Origin: CBDFNC01 sp965249895
GTDB taxonomy: Bacteria > Pseudomonadota > Gammaproteobacteria > Enterobacterales > CBDFNC01
Assembly (NCBI GenBank): GCA_965249895.1
Contig: CBDFNC010000004.1
Coordinates: 248,001-312,000, forward strand
DNA: 64,000 nt
Direction: 5' to 3'
How positions within the stretch are numbered: position 1 is the first letter of the stretch; each line of letters starts with the position of its first letter. The notes under the pieces were generated by a model that ran no database searches, was not told the DNA's origin, and worked only from the letters and a program-made list of their open reading frames with translations. Of the stretch, positions 20,223-30,053 are shown one piece after another. The position numbers and the translations under genes were made by a program.

Positions 20223-20225
20223 CTA

Positions 20226-23200
20226 TTACACCTCCACACATACTTCATTCACTTTGAGTGACATTAACCGCATTATATGTTTTGCCCCTGACCCCTGTAA
20301 GATCGAGTAGTGATCTGCGGAAATGGCATGATATTGAATTTGGCCAAGGTATGGTTGCCAGCTTGCTTCGACACTCACACTTTCATCATCAATATGCTGG
20401 GTTGCAATACACAGTAACGTGTTAGTTGAAACCTTTCCTTGGGGACGAAATGCACTAATCGCTGCGGCATTTTTTCGACATGCCGTTATGACTCGCTCAA
20501 TGTACCATTGCGCCTGACTTCTCTCCACCTGTTGAGCTTGTTGTTTTGATCGTGGATAGAGCGTGTTAGCTATCTCCTCCGGAGTACTTTGAGGGTTAAG
20601 TTTCCCCTTCAGGTGCGGATATTGTTGAGTTATTTCATCAATAAACACCTTATTATCCAAAGTTGGATTTGGACTCTGAACGCCGCTCAGAGTAGGCGGG
20701 TCAATCATAACTAAAGAAACTGATTTCCCCTGTTTTTCCAGCATACGAGTCATTTGCCACGCGACGAATGCACCAAATGACCAGCCAATAATACGCGCAG
20801 GTTGATACGATTGAATGAGGCCGGCATAGTGCTCCGCCATGACTTCAACTGTGTTCATCCGCGTTTGGGATCCACTCGATAACAGCAAGGGATCTCGAAT
20901 ACCATAAATAGCCCTGCCAGCAGGCATCACGTCTACCCATTCTCTATAACCCGTAAGGTCACCGCCAATGGGATGGATCACAATATCGCAGCCTAACGAA
21001 CTATCTCCTTCTTTCAGGCACGTGATAATCCCCTGTTCCAAATGGCTGAGTACATCCGTCTCACTAGATGTACTCAGTTCCTCTGCGAGACGGAAAATTG
21101 TCACGTTTTGAGCGAGATCAGCGAGTCTCACTTTATTCGGAAACCGGGCATTAATACCATCGAATAAATCCAGCACGGTTAACGAATCACCACCCAAGTC
21201 GTAAAAACATTCGTCTTCATCAATCTCATCAAACCCCAAAATGTCAGCAAAAAGAGAACTGATATAAGCAAGAGGTGAAATGTCTTGTGAGTTGATCTTC
21301 ATGCTATCAGCCATTTTCGAATGTCCTGCATGTAGAGTGGCGAAAAAGCGCTTCGCGTTTTGATGATCCAGAGGTGATATCAAATACTGGGCATCACCAC
21401 CACTCACAAGAGTATCCAATAATGCAACACCCTGATCGGGTGAAATCGCGAAGTCAGTCTGCTCAACCTGTTCGGCCATTCCCGTTCCTCGCCAGGTCGG
21501 CCAATTGATGCTGATAAATTGAGGACCACCAATACGTTGGTTTTGCGCCTTGGCGTATAAATCTAAAAAATGATTGGCAGCGCAGTAATCTGTCTGACCA
21601 GCAACCCCATGAACCACCGACATTGAAGAACAATACGCGATAAATTCGGGCTCCAACATCAATAGTTCCGCATCAATATTAATGGCGCCGAGTACCTTAG
21701 CGGCCATATTAGCCGTTGCCGTCCCAGGCTCCAGCAGTCGTATCATGCCTCCTCCTGCCGATCCTGCTGCATGAATAATGCCCGTTACCTTACCAAATTG
21801 ACCCATTACCTGGTCGGCCACATAAGCCATATCTTCGCGTTTCGAAACATCGCAGCGCAATTGCTGTATGGATTTTTCGGGATGAAGATGGGTCCCTGTA
21901 GCAGTTCGAGAAAGCAAAATCACTGTGGTCTCTCTGGTTGCTTGCAAATGCTCGGCAATAGCCTTGCCTATGCCTCCCGTTCCTCCGGTAATTAAATAAA
22001 CGCCATTACTAACAAGTGGTTTCGAAGGCAAAAAATGTTGAGGTAACGGCTGATATTCTTTGCGCCAAACATAACGCCCCCTTACTGCAAAATGGTACGC
22101 CTCATCCGCCGAATTCTGCTCTAGTCCTTCGATGGCGCAAACCAAACGCTCAGAAGATAACGTTGGCAGCATATCCAATACTCGATATTCGATACGCTCG
22201 AGCTCCAGTGGGATGGTTTGTGCTAATCCAAGCAACAAGCCTGCATTTGGATTAAGGGTTTCTTCACCCAATACATCGGCGCTACCAGAAACCAGGTTAA
22301 TCAAGGATAAAGGCTGCCGCTGCGCTCGTTGTTCCCAAACCTGTAACAGCGTGACGATGGATAATAAACACCCGCTCGACCCCAAAGAATTTGGTTCCCC
22401 CTCTGAGCCCTGGGCATCAAGGGTCATATTCACAATCGTCAGTGGCCGGTTTGACAAAGGGAGAGTTGCCAGTTGCTCAATAGCCGATGAAATAGAATCG
22501 ATGTATTTAACCTGATAGCCCCTGGCTCGCAAACCAGCTGTTACGCTTTCACCACGTTTGTGAATATCATCTATCACTAAAAACTGTTTTGGGTTGACGG
22601 GATGGCTCTGAATCCTATAAGCCCTAACCCACTGCTCCTGCATCAACCATTGTGATTGTGGAAGCTGACCAGAAGAGACTTCCTCCGGTAACGCTTCGCC
22701 ACTATCGAGTCCATTCTGATCACAATGCCATTTACTAAGATACGGCTGACAGTTAAAGGCAAAATTGGCGGCATCCCAAGCAGGCGCCTTACTAGCCGGA
22801 CAATAACCTTCCGGCATCGAACTTAAAATCGCATGGGCATTGGTTCCACCCATACCAAAGCTGCTCACGCCAGCGAGTCGCGTCGTCCCTTTCCACTGCC
22901 TGCTTTCGCTATTGAGGTGAAACCCTGCCTTGCTGAAATCGATATTGATATTTGGAGTGGCGGCCCACAAGGTAGGCGGAAGAACTGCGTGATACAGGGA
23001 AAGCGCCGTGCGAATAAACCCGGTCACACCTGCCGCTGAACCCAAGTGCCCCATCTGACTTTTGACTGAGCCCAACGCGCAAACGCCTGATATCTGTTGT
23101 TGGTTTCTATTTTCAGCAAATGCATCTGTTAACGCCTTCACTTCCATAGGATCACCCAACTCTGTGCCGGTACCATGTGCCTCGACGTATGAAATCTGCT

Positions 23201-26200
23201 CACTGGTCACGCCCGCATTACGCTGCGCTTGCTTCAATACATCTATTTGTCCTTGCACCGAAGGAGCGAAATAGCTCACTTTATCATTGCCATCATTATT
23301 AATGGCACTGCCTCTGATGACGGCATAGATGCGATCCCCATCCGCTTTCGCGTTAGCGAGTGGCTTTAACACCACTATACCCACGCCATTTGCAGGTACA
23401 GTCCCGCTTGCGTCCTGGCTAAACGGTTTACAATGGCCGTCACGAGAAAGAATCATCCCTTGACGATAACGATAACCTTCAAGCAACTCTAAATCCGCAT
23501 TGGTTCCCCCGGCAAGACACACCCCACTGTCGCCACTACGCAGCTGTTGGCAGGCTTGGTGAATAGCCACCAGTGAGCTGGAACACGCTGATTGCACTGT
23601 GATGGCCGGCCCTTTTAGGTTTAAGTGATAAGCTAATCGAGTCGCAAGATGATCCTTCTCATTGAGCAAAGAAAGCTGGTAACGATCCGGTGAATCGTCT
23701 TTACAGGCGCGTTCAATAATACGTTGCTGATAACTATTATCGCTGGCACACATCACCACACCTATCTTCTGATCAGATAAATCGGGTGAAATACCGGCAT
23801 TTTCGAGCGCATGCACCGCACTCATCAATCCGTGGCGTTGTTGAGGGTCCATTAATCTGGCTTCTTGGTCAGACAAGCCAAAGTAGCCGGGATCAAAATC
23901 AGCCAATCCACTCATACTCGATAGTACACCCACCCAGTTATCGTCTTGATGGGCTGAGGAACCGAGCGTTTCAATGCACTCCTTACCCGACTCTATGGCC
24001 TGCCAAAACTCGGCCAAATTATCAGCACCAGGCAGGCGTACCGCCATACCAATCACAGCTATCTCATCTTGACAGCTCGGTTGCATAGGCGCTTTATGTT
24101 GAGCATGCTGATTTATTGCCACCTTTGGATTGGAACAAGGACTGTTTACCTGTAGATGCTGGGCAAGACGTGAAATAGACGGGTAATTGAAAAGGTCCAC
24201 CAAAGCAAGCGTCTGACCCTTGTGTTTAAGGCGATTGTCTTTGATGAGTTGGCTGTGAACTTTCATCAATAATAGGGAGTTTGCGCCAGCCTCAAAAAAG
24301 CTTTTCTCCAAGTCGATTGAATAACCGAGTACGGAGGTAAACGCTGTATTAATTATTGTAGAAATCGTGTCAACATTTAACAAATCAGCCGCTAAGTCAC
24401 CACCTGCTTTACTGATACCCTTCGATTGCGCCGCAAAATCGGGGGGCGGTAATGCTGCTCGATCAATTTTACCATTATTTGTTACCGGAAACGTATCCAC
24501 ACATATGAATAAAGCAGGTGTCATGTAAGCAGGTAATGCCGCCTTGGCCATTTCTGACAATTCCAAAGACAGCTGTTTATTCCCTTGTTTAGATTTAACA
24601 TAAGCAATTAACAATTCTTCGCCATGCGCCGCTTTATGCGTTGTGACGATGCTTTGTTCCACTCTTTTATGCTGACAAAGGCAACTTTCGATTTCGCCTA
24701 ACTCGATCCGAAACCCATTAATCTTAATTTGAAAATCTTTACGGCCGATAAGCTCTACCGTACCATCTGGCAACCATCGAGCTAAGTCACCACTTTGATA
24801 CATTCGCTCATCATTTATTGCAAATGGATCCACCGAGTATTTTTCATTGGTTAACTCAAGGTTATCAAGATAACCACGGGTAACATTTGCCCCCGCAATA
24901 TACAGCTCGCCTACGACACCAATAGGTGCCATATTTTTGTGCGCATCCAAAATGTAAAGCCGATTATTGGCAAGCGGCCTGCCAATATGGATCCTATCGG
25001 TATCCAGTTTAATTTCAGCGCCAGAACAGTAAACTGTGGCTTCTGAAGGCCCGTAGATATTAAAAAGCCTTGACTCATTGACTCCACTAAGTAGTGAATC
25101 TCGTAGTTGATTAGTTAAATGATCGCCTCCGGTGATCATTTTTAAATGATCAGTGGGACGCCAACCAAAATCAGTTAGCATCTGCCAGCTCGCTGGCGTA
25201 GCCTGCATGATGGAGATGCCAAGGTGTTTTTGGCACGCCGCCAGTTTGGCAGGGGTATGTACCTGCTCCCAATCTAAAATGGCCACTTTCGCCCCGCAAA
25301 CAAGCGGTAGATAGATTTCCGTGACATGGATATCAAAACCCGGGGAGGTGATTGATGGGATTGTATCTTGTGCCGAGACCTGCAGCATGTCCTGTAATGA
25401 AAACAGAAGGTTACTGATATTCCTGTGCTCAACCATCACCCCTTTGGGCTGTCCTGTGGAGCCGGACGTGAAGATCATAAAGGCGAGATCACTTGGACCG
25501 AAAGATTGTCGCTGTCTAATTGGATCGTGACCCGGTTGTGAAGCTATCGACTCCCAGAACAATAAGTCATTTAATAACAATAGCTTATCAACACCGCCCT
25601 CTAAGCTCTCGTCAATGGCGCCGCAACCTAACAGAATATCCGCCCCGGTCTCTTGGATTATATTTTTCAACCTTTCAATCGGGTTGCGCGAGTCTAATGG
25701 AAGATAAGCGGCTCCAGCTTTTAATATCGCCAGGATCCCGAGCACCGTATTCAGTGTCCAGGCGCCTGCCAGGCCAACAATATCACCCGGGCCTGCGCCC
25801 AAATCGATTAGTTTATGGGCTAATTTGTTAGCGCGAATATTGAGCTCTTGGTAGGTGAGTTGGTGCTGACGATTGTCATCCCCCAACCATACACAAGCCG
25901 TTGCGGCAGGCGTACGCTTAACCTGGGCTTCAAATAGATCGGGGAAAGTCAGCTCCTTCGGATAGTCAACCTGGGTATCATTCCAGCATTTAATTCGAGC
26001 CTGCATTTCACCTGACACCAGGGGTATACGGCTAATATCTTTGCTCGGATCTGCCAATACGGCGTCGATAATCGCGTGAAAACTATCTTGTAACGCCGCT
26101 ATGGTCGTAGGAGAAAATAACTGGTCCGCATAAGTCCAAGTAGCCTTCAAATCATCGCCCCAGTCAACTATGTGTAATCCTATGTCATAAGCAGGGCAAT

Positions 26201-29200
26201 GGGGTTCTCCCACCGCTATCACGACTTCCCTTGCTGAGGAATTCGCCTCTTGGTTATCTAACGTAAAGCAAAGTTGCACGCCTGGTTTATGGCCAATACC
26301 TTCGGTTACCTCGCTGACGTTGATGATTTGTTCGAAAGTCAGGCCATTGTGACGATAAGCGTCACACTGTGTTTGTGCCATACACATAAGAGTGTCAGTA
26401 AAACCTTGAGCCTCCTTAAAGGTATTTCGCAAAACAACAAACCCGGTTGGCGTCTCTTTAGACTGGTTATCTTGCTGATTAAACAAAGCTGCACTGATAG
26501 AAATATCCGATCTACCTGACCATCGATAAGCTAATAACGAAAAAATGCCAGACAGCAGCGTAAATATGCTGGTTTCTTGTTTCCCCGCGAGTTGTCTTAG
26601 CCTGCTTGTCGTTTCTCGTGCTAATACCTGGGGAGAGGATACTAGTGAACGGCCTGAGTCGAGTTTTCGTGAGTGGTCCGTGCGAATATAGTGAAAGTCA
26701 TTTACACCCGACAGTTTATTCCGCCAATATTTCAGATCTAAATCTTTGGTAACTTGATTTGAACTATGACTGGCTAATAAACCAGAATGAAAATGGCTCT
26801 CCTGTGGCGAATTATTTAACTGGCCTAGAGGCGTTGAAAAATCATCCGTAAACGAAAGCAGATTGGATTGGAACCTGGATAAGAACCGACCCGCCACCTG
26901 GCTATTGAGCAAAGATGTGTTGTATTCCAAACAAAGGCTGGCCGAGCCGTTATGCTCGGTAATAAACAAGGTAATTGGAAATTTGGCTTCACCATTAAAT
27001 CCGCTTTCTGCCTTGATATTCGTTTGCGGAAACGTAAGTCGGCTTAGATCTGTATTTTCGAGCACCAGCATACAATCAAACAATGGATTAATTGACGCTC
27101 GCTGCGGTAACATCGAAACAATATCTTCAAAGTCAATGTCCTGATTTTGTTGTGTTTCGACTACATGACGATGAACTGCCTGGATATATTGATCGACAGC
27201 CATTGTTGGCTTGACATCCATATGAAAGACACTGGTATTGACGAACATACCAATTATCTGTTCAAAATCACCTGTCCCCCGGTTCGCTACGGGCGAGCCA
27301 ACCGAAATAAAATCACGCTGAAAGTATTGGCCTAGTAATAAGCTATAGGCGGCAAGGGTAAAGCTGAACAGGGTCACTCCTTCGCGCTTAACCGTTGCTT
27401 TTATTGCCTGCCATTGCAAAGGGTCTATTTGTGATGTTTCAATCGCACCCGATTTCGATAACGCTCCGGATTGCGCAAATAGCGGCGCACTATCTGCCAC
27501 GTTAGCGATTCTTCGTTGCCAGTATTCATGTTGAACAAGGTATTCATCTGACTGCCTGTATTTTCGTGAAAAAGCACAAAAGTTTTGATAAGTATTTCGC
27601 AATTCAGGGAGCGCCGATTGCTCATCCGTCACCTGCGCCAAATACAATTGACTCAGCTCTTCGAGCAGCACATTGAGACTCCAGCCATCAATAATAAGGT
27701 GATGAAGAGACATGGCGAGGACTTGGGTATTTTCGCCCTGGAGACTAAACAGGCAAACTCTGGCTAATGACTCCCTTTCGATGTCAAATGTTTGGCAAGA
27801 GAAAGCATTTAACTCGGCAGAAAGATCTGCTTTCTTTATCTGTTTCTGGCTTATTTTGACTGACTCTCTGTTCATCTCACGGATAACGGCGAATGTCTCC
27901 CCATTTTCCAATTCAAAACAACTTCTGAGGGTAGCGTGGCGTTCAACCAAATGACACCACGCTTTTTGCAGGGCTGTATATTCCAGCGCTTGGTCTAAGT
28001 AAAAGAAAAATGGTGAATTATACGCGCTAGACAAAGGATCCAAATGGTACAAAAAAGCCAATCTTTGCTGCTCTGGTGACGCTAAATATCTTGCAGGAGT
28101 ATCATTCGCTTCCTCAGTAAGCCGAAGGGTGATTTTTGGTTTTGCTTCGAGTAATACAATTAACTCCAGCAAAGAGATAGGTTGCAAGATATCGCCCACG
28201 GTTACACTGAGTGAATATTGACTTTTCAAACAAGAAGCGAGTCTCATGGCTCTTAACGAATCGCCGCCAGATTCGATAAAAGTTTGATCCAGGGGTGGCG
28301 GAGTGCGGATCCCCAATATGGCTGCGCAATCATTGGCAATCGCTAATCCCCTATCAGGCGCGCACTGCTGGATCAATATTTCTTTTTCCACAACACTCAT
28401 TGGCGCGGATAACAGCTCTTCAGACTCCATCAGGCTTAGCGCTTTTCTATCAAGCTTACCATTGGCGTTTAAGGGAATATGAGTGACATAAAAAAAGCGG
28501 TGTGGCGTCATATAATCGGGTAATTGCGAACGCACATGACGGCGTATTTCGGGCTTGGTTAACGTGAGGTCGGAAACCAAATAGGAATGCAAATCCGCGC
28601 TGTTATTTTCTTGGTCAACCGCCAAGGTTACCGCCTGAGTCACGCCAGGATGAGAAAGTAATTGATTGTCGATTTCTGAAGTTTCGATTCGGTGGCCACG
28701 AATTTTAACTTGTTGGTCGGCGCGGCCTAAATACTCGACCTGCTTATTCCCATTAATAAGCGCCAAGTCCCCGGTACGATACCAGCGTTTTGATGGATCT
28801 AACCAGGCTAAGCAAACAAATTTATCTTTGGTAAGCCCAGTATCCTTATTATAACCTTGCGCAAGGCCCGCCCCGGAAATATATATTTCACCTTGTTCGT
28901 CCGTTTTAGCCAATCTATCCTGACCCGCAACGACGATGACTTGGGTACCCTTAATGCTCTGACCAATGGGTACTCTGCCAACCTTTATATAATGATCAAC
29001 CAACTCACTGTCTAATGGATAACACGCACTAAATGTGGTGCATTCTGTTGGACCATAACCATTATACAATTGAGAGGTTAACTGGCCATCAATACGCTGG
29101 CACGCCTGATAATATGCTTTGGCTGATTGTGGCGTGAACGCCTCCCCCCCCACCAATACATGCTTGATCTTGGTGACTTGCGGTACTTTTATTTCCACCA

Positions 29201-29987
29201 AAAGATTAAACAGTGAAGTGGTGATAAACGCCACGTCCAGACAGCTGCTTTCTATTTTCCCGGCAAGTCGATCCGTATCTGTCAGCTCTGCCTGACTAAA
29301 CACCACCAGCGTTGCGCCATTTAACAGCGCTCCCCATACCTCGAATGTCAACGCGTCAAAGGTCGGATTTGCGAAATTGGCCATCCGATCCCCTGCCGCC
29401 AGGGGCACATAGGCCGGCTGGCAAGCCACATTTAGAACCCCACGCTGCTCAACCAAAACACCTTTGGGCTCCCCGGTAGACCCTGAGGTAAAAAAGATAC
29501 AAGCGAGTGGATTGGAATTTGCAGGAAGGTCCTCATCAGCCCTCTGGTCAACATGTTCAATTAAGCTTTCTACCTGAAACGTGCGGACATTTACCTGACG
29601 ATAATCGTCAACATGATCCGCTCCCGTGACGATACACCTAGCATTCGATAACGACAATACACGTCGGCGCCGCGTGATGGGTGCCGTGGGATCAAGGGGC
29701 ACATAACACGCGCCACATTTGAGAATCGCCAGCAAAGTAGCTGTCAACAATAGCGAGCGAGGAAGGCTCACTGCAACCTGATCACCACCGATAACCCCGT
29801 GGTTAATTAGATTAAACGCGATACTATCCGACAGTTTATCCAACTCTTGATAGCTGGTTAGTTGCTTGCCTTCCTCAACGGCGATGTGCTCGCTATACTG
29901 CTGTACGATATGACGAAACTGGTCGACAATAGATACTTTGTTCCCTTCTTCTAACAGTTTGTCAATATTGCTGCTGTTATTTTCCAT
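20226..29987 (-). CDS. Hybrid NRPS-PKS (NRPS3): A-T-C-halfC-A-T-KS-KR-T-TE
   Basis: A 3,253-residue synthetase. Domains with rough residues: A 20-510 (FTSGSTG near 165), T near 575 (GGDS), C with HHLIIDGW near 765, a second C-like segment near 1080-1330 that is only a C-terminal half, A 1345-1850 (FTSGSTG near 1510), T near 1899 (GANSL), ketosynthase 1970-2385 (active Cys in SACSSSL, His in EAHGTGT, His in MGHLGSAAG), ketoreductase with TGGTGGIG near 2667 and Ser/Tyr in the YCSSMS and DYCAANH segments, T near 2932 (GGDS), and a thioesterase (GWSFGA near 3065, His in ADHYS). There is no acyltransferase domain, so malonyl must come in trans. The module order predicts two amino acids then a ketide reduced to a beta-hydroxy acid, a statine-like end released by the thioesterase. 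There is no N-terminal C or docking domain, and no strong ribosome site before the ATG. It lies 66 bases after NRPS2. Confidence 0.96.
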   Translation of the reverse strand: MENNSSNIDKLLEEGNKVSIVDQFRHIVQQYSEHIAVEEGKQLTSYQELDKLSDSIAFNLINHGVIGGDQVAVSLPRSLLLTATLLAILKCGACYVPLDPTAPITRRRRVLSLSNARCIVTGADHVDDYRQVNVRTFQVESLIEHVDQRADEDLPANSNPLACIFFTSGSTGEPKGVLVEQRGVLNVACQPAYVPLAAGDRMANFANPTFDALTFEVWGALLNGATLVVFSQAELTDTDRLAGKIESSCLDVAFITTSLFNLLVEIKVPQVTKIKHVLVGGEAFTPQSAKAYYQACQRIDGQLTSQLYNGYGPTECTTFSACYPLDSELVDHYIKVGRVPIGQSIKGTQVIVVAGQDRLAKTDEQGEIYISGAGLAQGYNKDTGLTKDKFVCLAWLDPSKRWYRTGDLALINGNKQVEYLGRADQQVKIRGHRIETSEIDNQLLSHPGVTQAVTLAVDQENNSADLHSYLVSDLTLTKPEIRRHVRSQLPDYMTPHRFFYVTHIPLNANGKLDRKALSLMESEELLSAPMSVVEKEILIQQCAPDRGLAIANDCAAILGIRTPPPLDQTFIESGGDSLRAMRLASCLKSQYSLSVTVGDILQPISLLELIVLLEAKPKITLRLTEEANDTPARYLASPEQQRLAFLYHLDPLSSAYNSPFFFYLDQALEYTALQKAWCHLVERHATLRSCFELENGETFAVIREMNRESVKISQKQIKKADLSAELNAFSCQTFDIERESLARVCLFSLQGENTQVLAMSLHHLIIDGWSLNVLLEELSQLYLAQVTDEQSALPELRNTYQNFCAFSRKYRQSDEYLVQHEYWQRRIANVADSAPLFAQSGALSKSGAIETSQIDPLQWQAIKATVKREGVTLFSFTLAAYSLLLGQYFQRDFISVGSPVANRGTGDFEQIIGMFVNTSVFHMDVKPTMAVDQYIQAVHRHVVETQQNQDIDFEDIVSMLPQRASINPLFDCMLVLENTDLSRLTFPQTNIKAESGFNGEAKFPITLFITEHNGSASLCLEYNTSLLNSQVAGRFLSRFQSNLLSFTDDFSTPLGQLNNSPQESHFHSGLLASHSSNQVTKDLDLKYWRNKLSGVNDFHYIRTDHSRKLDSGRSLVSSPQVLARETTSRLRQLAGKQETSIFTLLSGIFSLLAYRWSGRSDISISAALFNQQDNQSKETPTGFVVLRNTFKEAQGFTDTLMCMAQTQCDAYRHNGLTFEQIINVSEVTEGIGHKPGVQLCFTLDNQEANSSAREVVIAVGEPHCPAYDIGLHIVDWGDDLKATWTYADQLFSPTTIAALQDSFHAIIDAVLADPSKDISRIPLVSGEMQARIKCWNDTQVDYPKELTFPDLFEAQVKRTPAATACVWLGDDNRQHQLTYQELNIRANKLAHKLIDLGAGPGDIVGLAGAWTLNTVLGILAILKAGAAYLPLDSRNPIERLKNIIQETGADILLGCGAIDESLEGGVDKLLLLNDLLFWESIASQPGHDPIRQRQSFGPSDLAFMIFTSGSTGQPKGVMVEHRNISNLLFSLQDMLQVSAQDTIPSITSPGFDIHVTEIYLPLVCGAKVAILDWEQVHTPAKLAACQKHLGISIMQATPASWQMLTDFGWRPTDHLKMITGGDHLTNQLRDSLLSGVNESRLFNIYGPSEATVYCSGAEIKLDTDRIHIGRPLANNRLYILDAHKNMAPIGVVGELYIAGANVTRGYLDNLELTNEKYSVDPFAINDERMYQSGDLARWLPDGTVELIGRKDFQIKINGFRIELGEIESCLCQHKRVEQSIVTTHKAAHGEELLIAYVKSKQGNKQLSLELSEMAKAALPAYMTPALFICVDTFPVTNNGKIDRAALPPPDFAAQSKGISKAGGDLAADLLNVDTISTIINTAFTSVLGYSIDLEKSFFEAGANSLLLMKVHSQLIKDNRLKHKGQTLALVDLFNYPSISRLAQHLQVNSPCSNPKVAINQHAQHKAPMQPSCQDEIAVIGMAVRLPGADNLAEFWQAIESGKECIETLGSSAHQDDNWVGVLSSMSGLADFDPGYFGLSDQEARLMDPQQRHGLMSAVHALENAGISPDLSDQKIGVVMCASDNSYQQRIIERACKDDSPDRYQLSLLNEKDHLATRLAYHLNLKGPAITVQSACSSSLVAIHQACQQLRSGDSGVCLAGGTNADLELLEGYRYRQGMILSRDGHCKPFSQDASGTVPANGVGIVVLKPLANAKADGDRIYAVIRGSAINNDGNDKVSYFAPSVQGQIDVLKQAQRNAGVTSEQISYVEAHGTGTELGDPMEVKALTDAFAENRNQQQISGVCALGSVKSQMGHLGSAAGVTGFIRTALSLYHAVLPPTLWAATPNINIDFSKAGFHLNSESRQWKGTTRLAGVSSFGMGGTNAHAILSSMPEGYCPASKAPAWDAANFAFNCQPYLSKWHCDQNGLDSGEALPEEVSSGQLPQSQWLMQEQWVRAYRIQSHPVNPKQFLVIDDIHKRGESVTAGLRARGYQVKYIDSISSAIEQLATLPLSNRPLTIVNMTLDAQGSEGEPNSLGSSGCLLSIVTLLQVWEQRAQRQPLSLINLVSGSADVLGEETLNPNAGLLLGLAQTIPLELERIEYRVLDMLPTLSSERLVCAIEGLEQNSADEAYHFAVRGRYVWRKEYQPLPQHFLPSKPLVSNGVYLITGGTGGIGKAIAEHLQATRETTVILLSRTATGTHLHPEKSIQQLRCDVSKREDMAYVADQVMGQFGKVTGIIHAAGSAGGGMIRLLEPGTATANMAAKVLGAINIDAELLMLEPEFIAYCSSMSVVHGVAGQTDYCAANHFLDLYAKAQNQRIGGPQFISINWPTWRGTGMAEQVEQTDFAISPDQGVALLDTLVSGGDAQYLISPLDHQNAKRFFATLHAGHSKMADSMKINSQDISPLAYISSLFADILGFDEIDEDECFYDLGGDSLTVLDLFDGINARFPNKVRLADLAQNVTIFRLAEELSTSSETDVLSHLEQGIITCLKEGDSSLGCDIVIHPIGGDLTGYREWVDVMPAGRAIYGIRDPLLLSSGSQTRMNTVEVMAEHYAGLIQSYQPARIIGWSFGAFVAWQMTRMLEKQGKSVSLVMIDPPTLSGVQSPNPTLDNKVFIDEITQQYPHLKGKLNPQSTPEEIANTLYPRSKQQAQQVERSQAQWYIERVITACRKNAAAISAFRPQGKVSTNTLLCIATQHIDDESVSVEASWQPYLGQIQYHAISADHYSILQGSGAKHIMRLMSLKVNEVCVEV

Positions 29988-30053
29988 TATTCATTTACTC
30001 TATTGGTCTAAACGACTCAAACTAACTGGCCAAACTACACGCGCAGGCACGGG

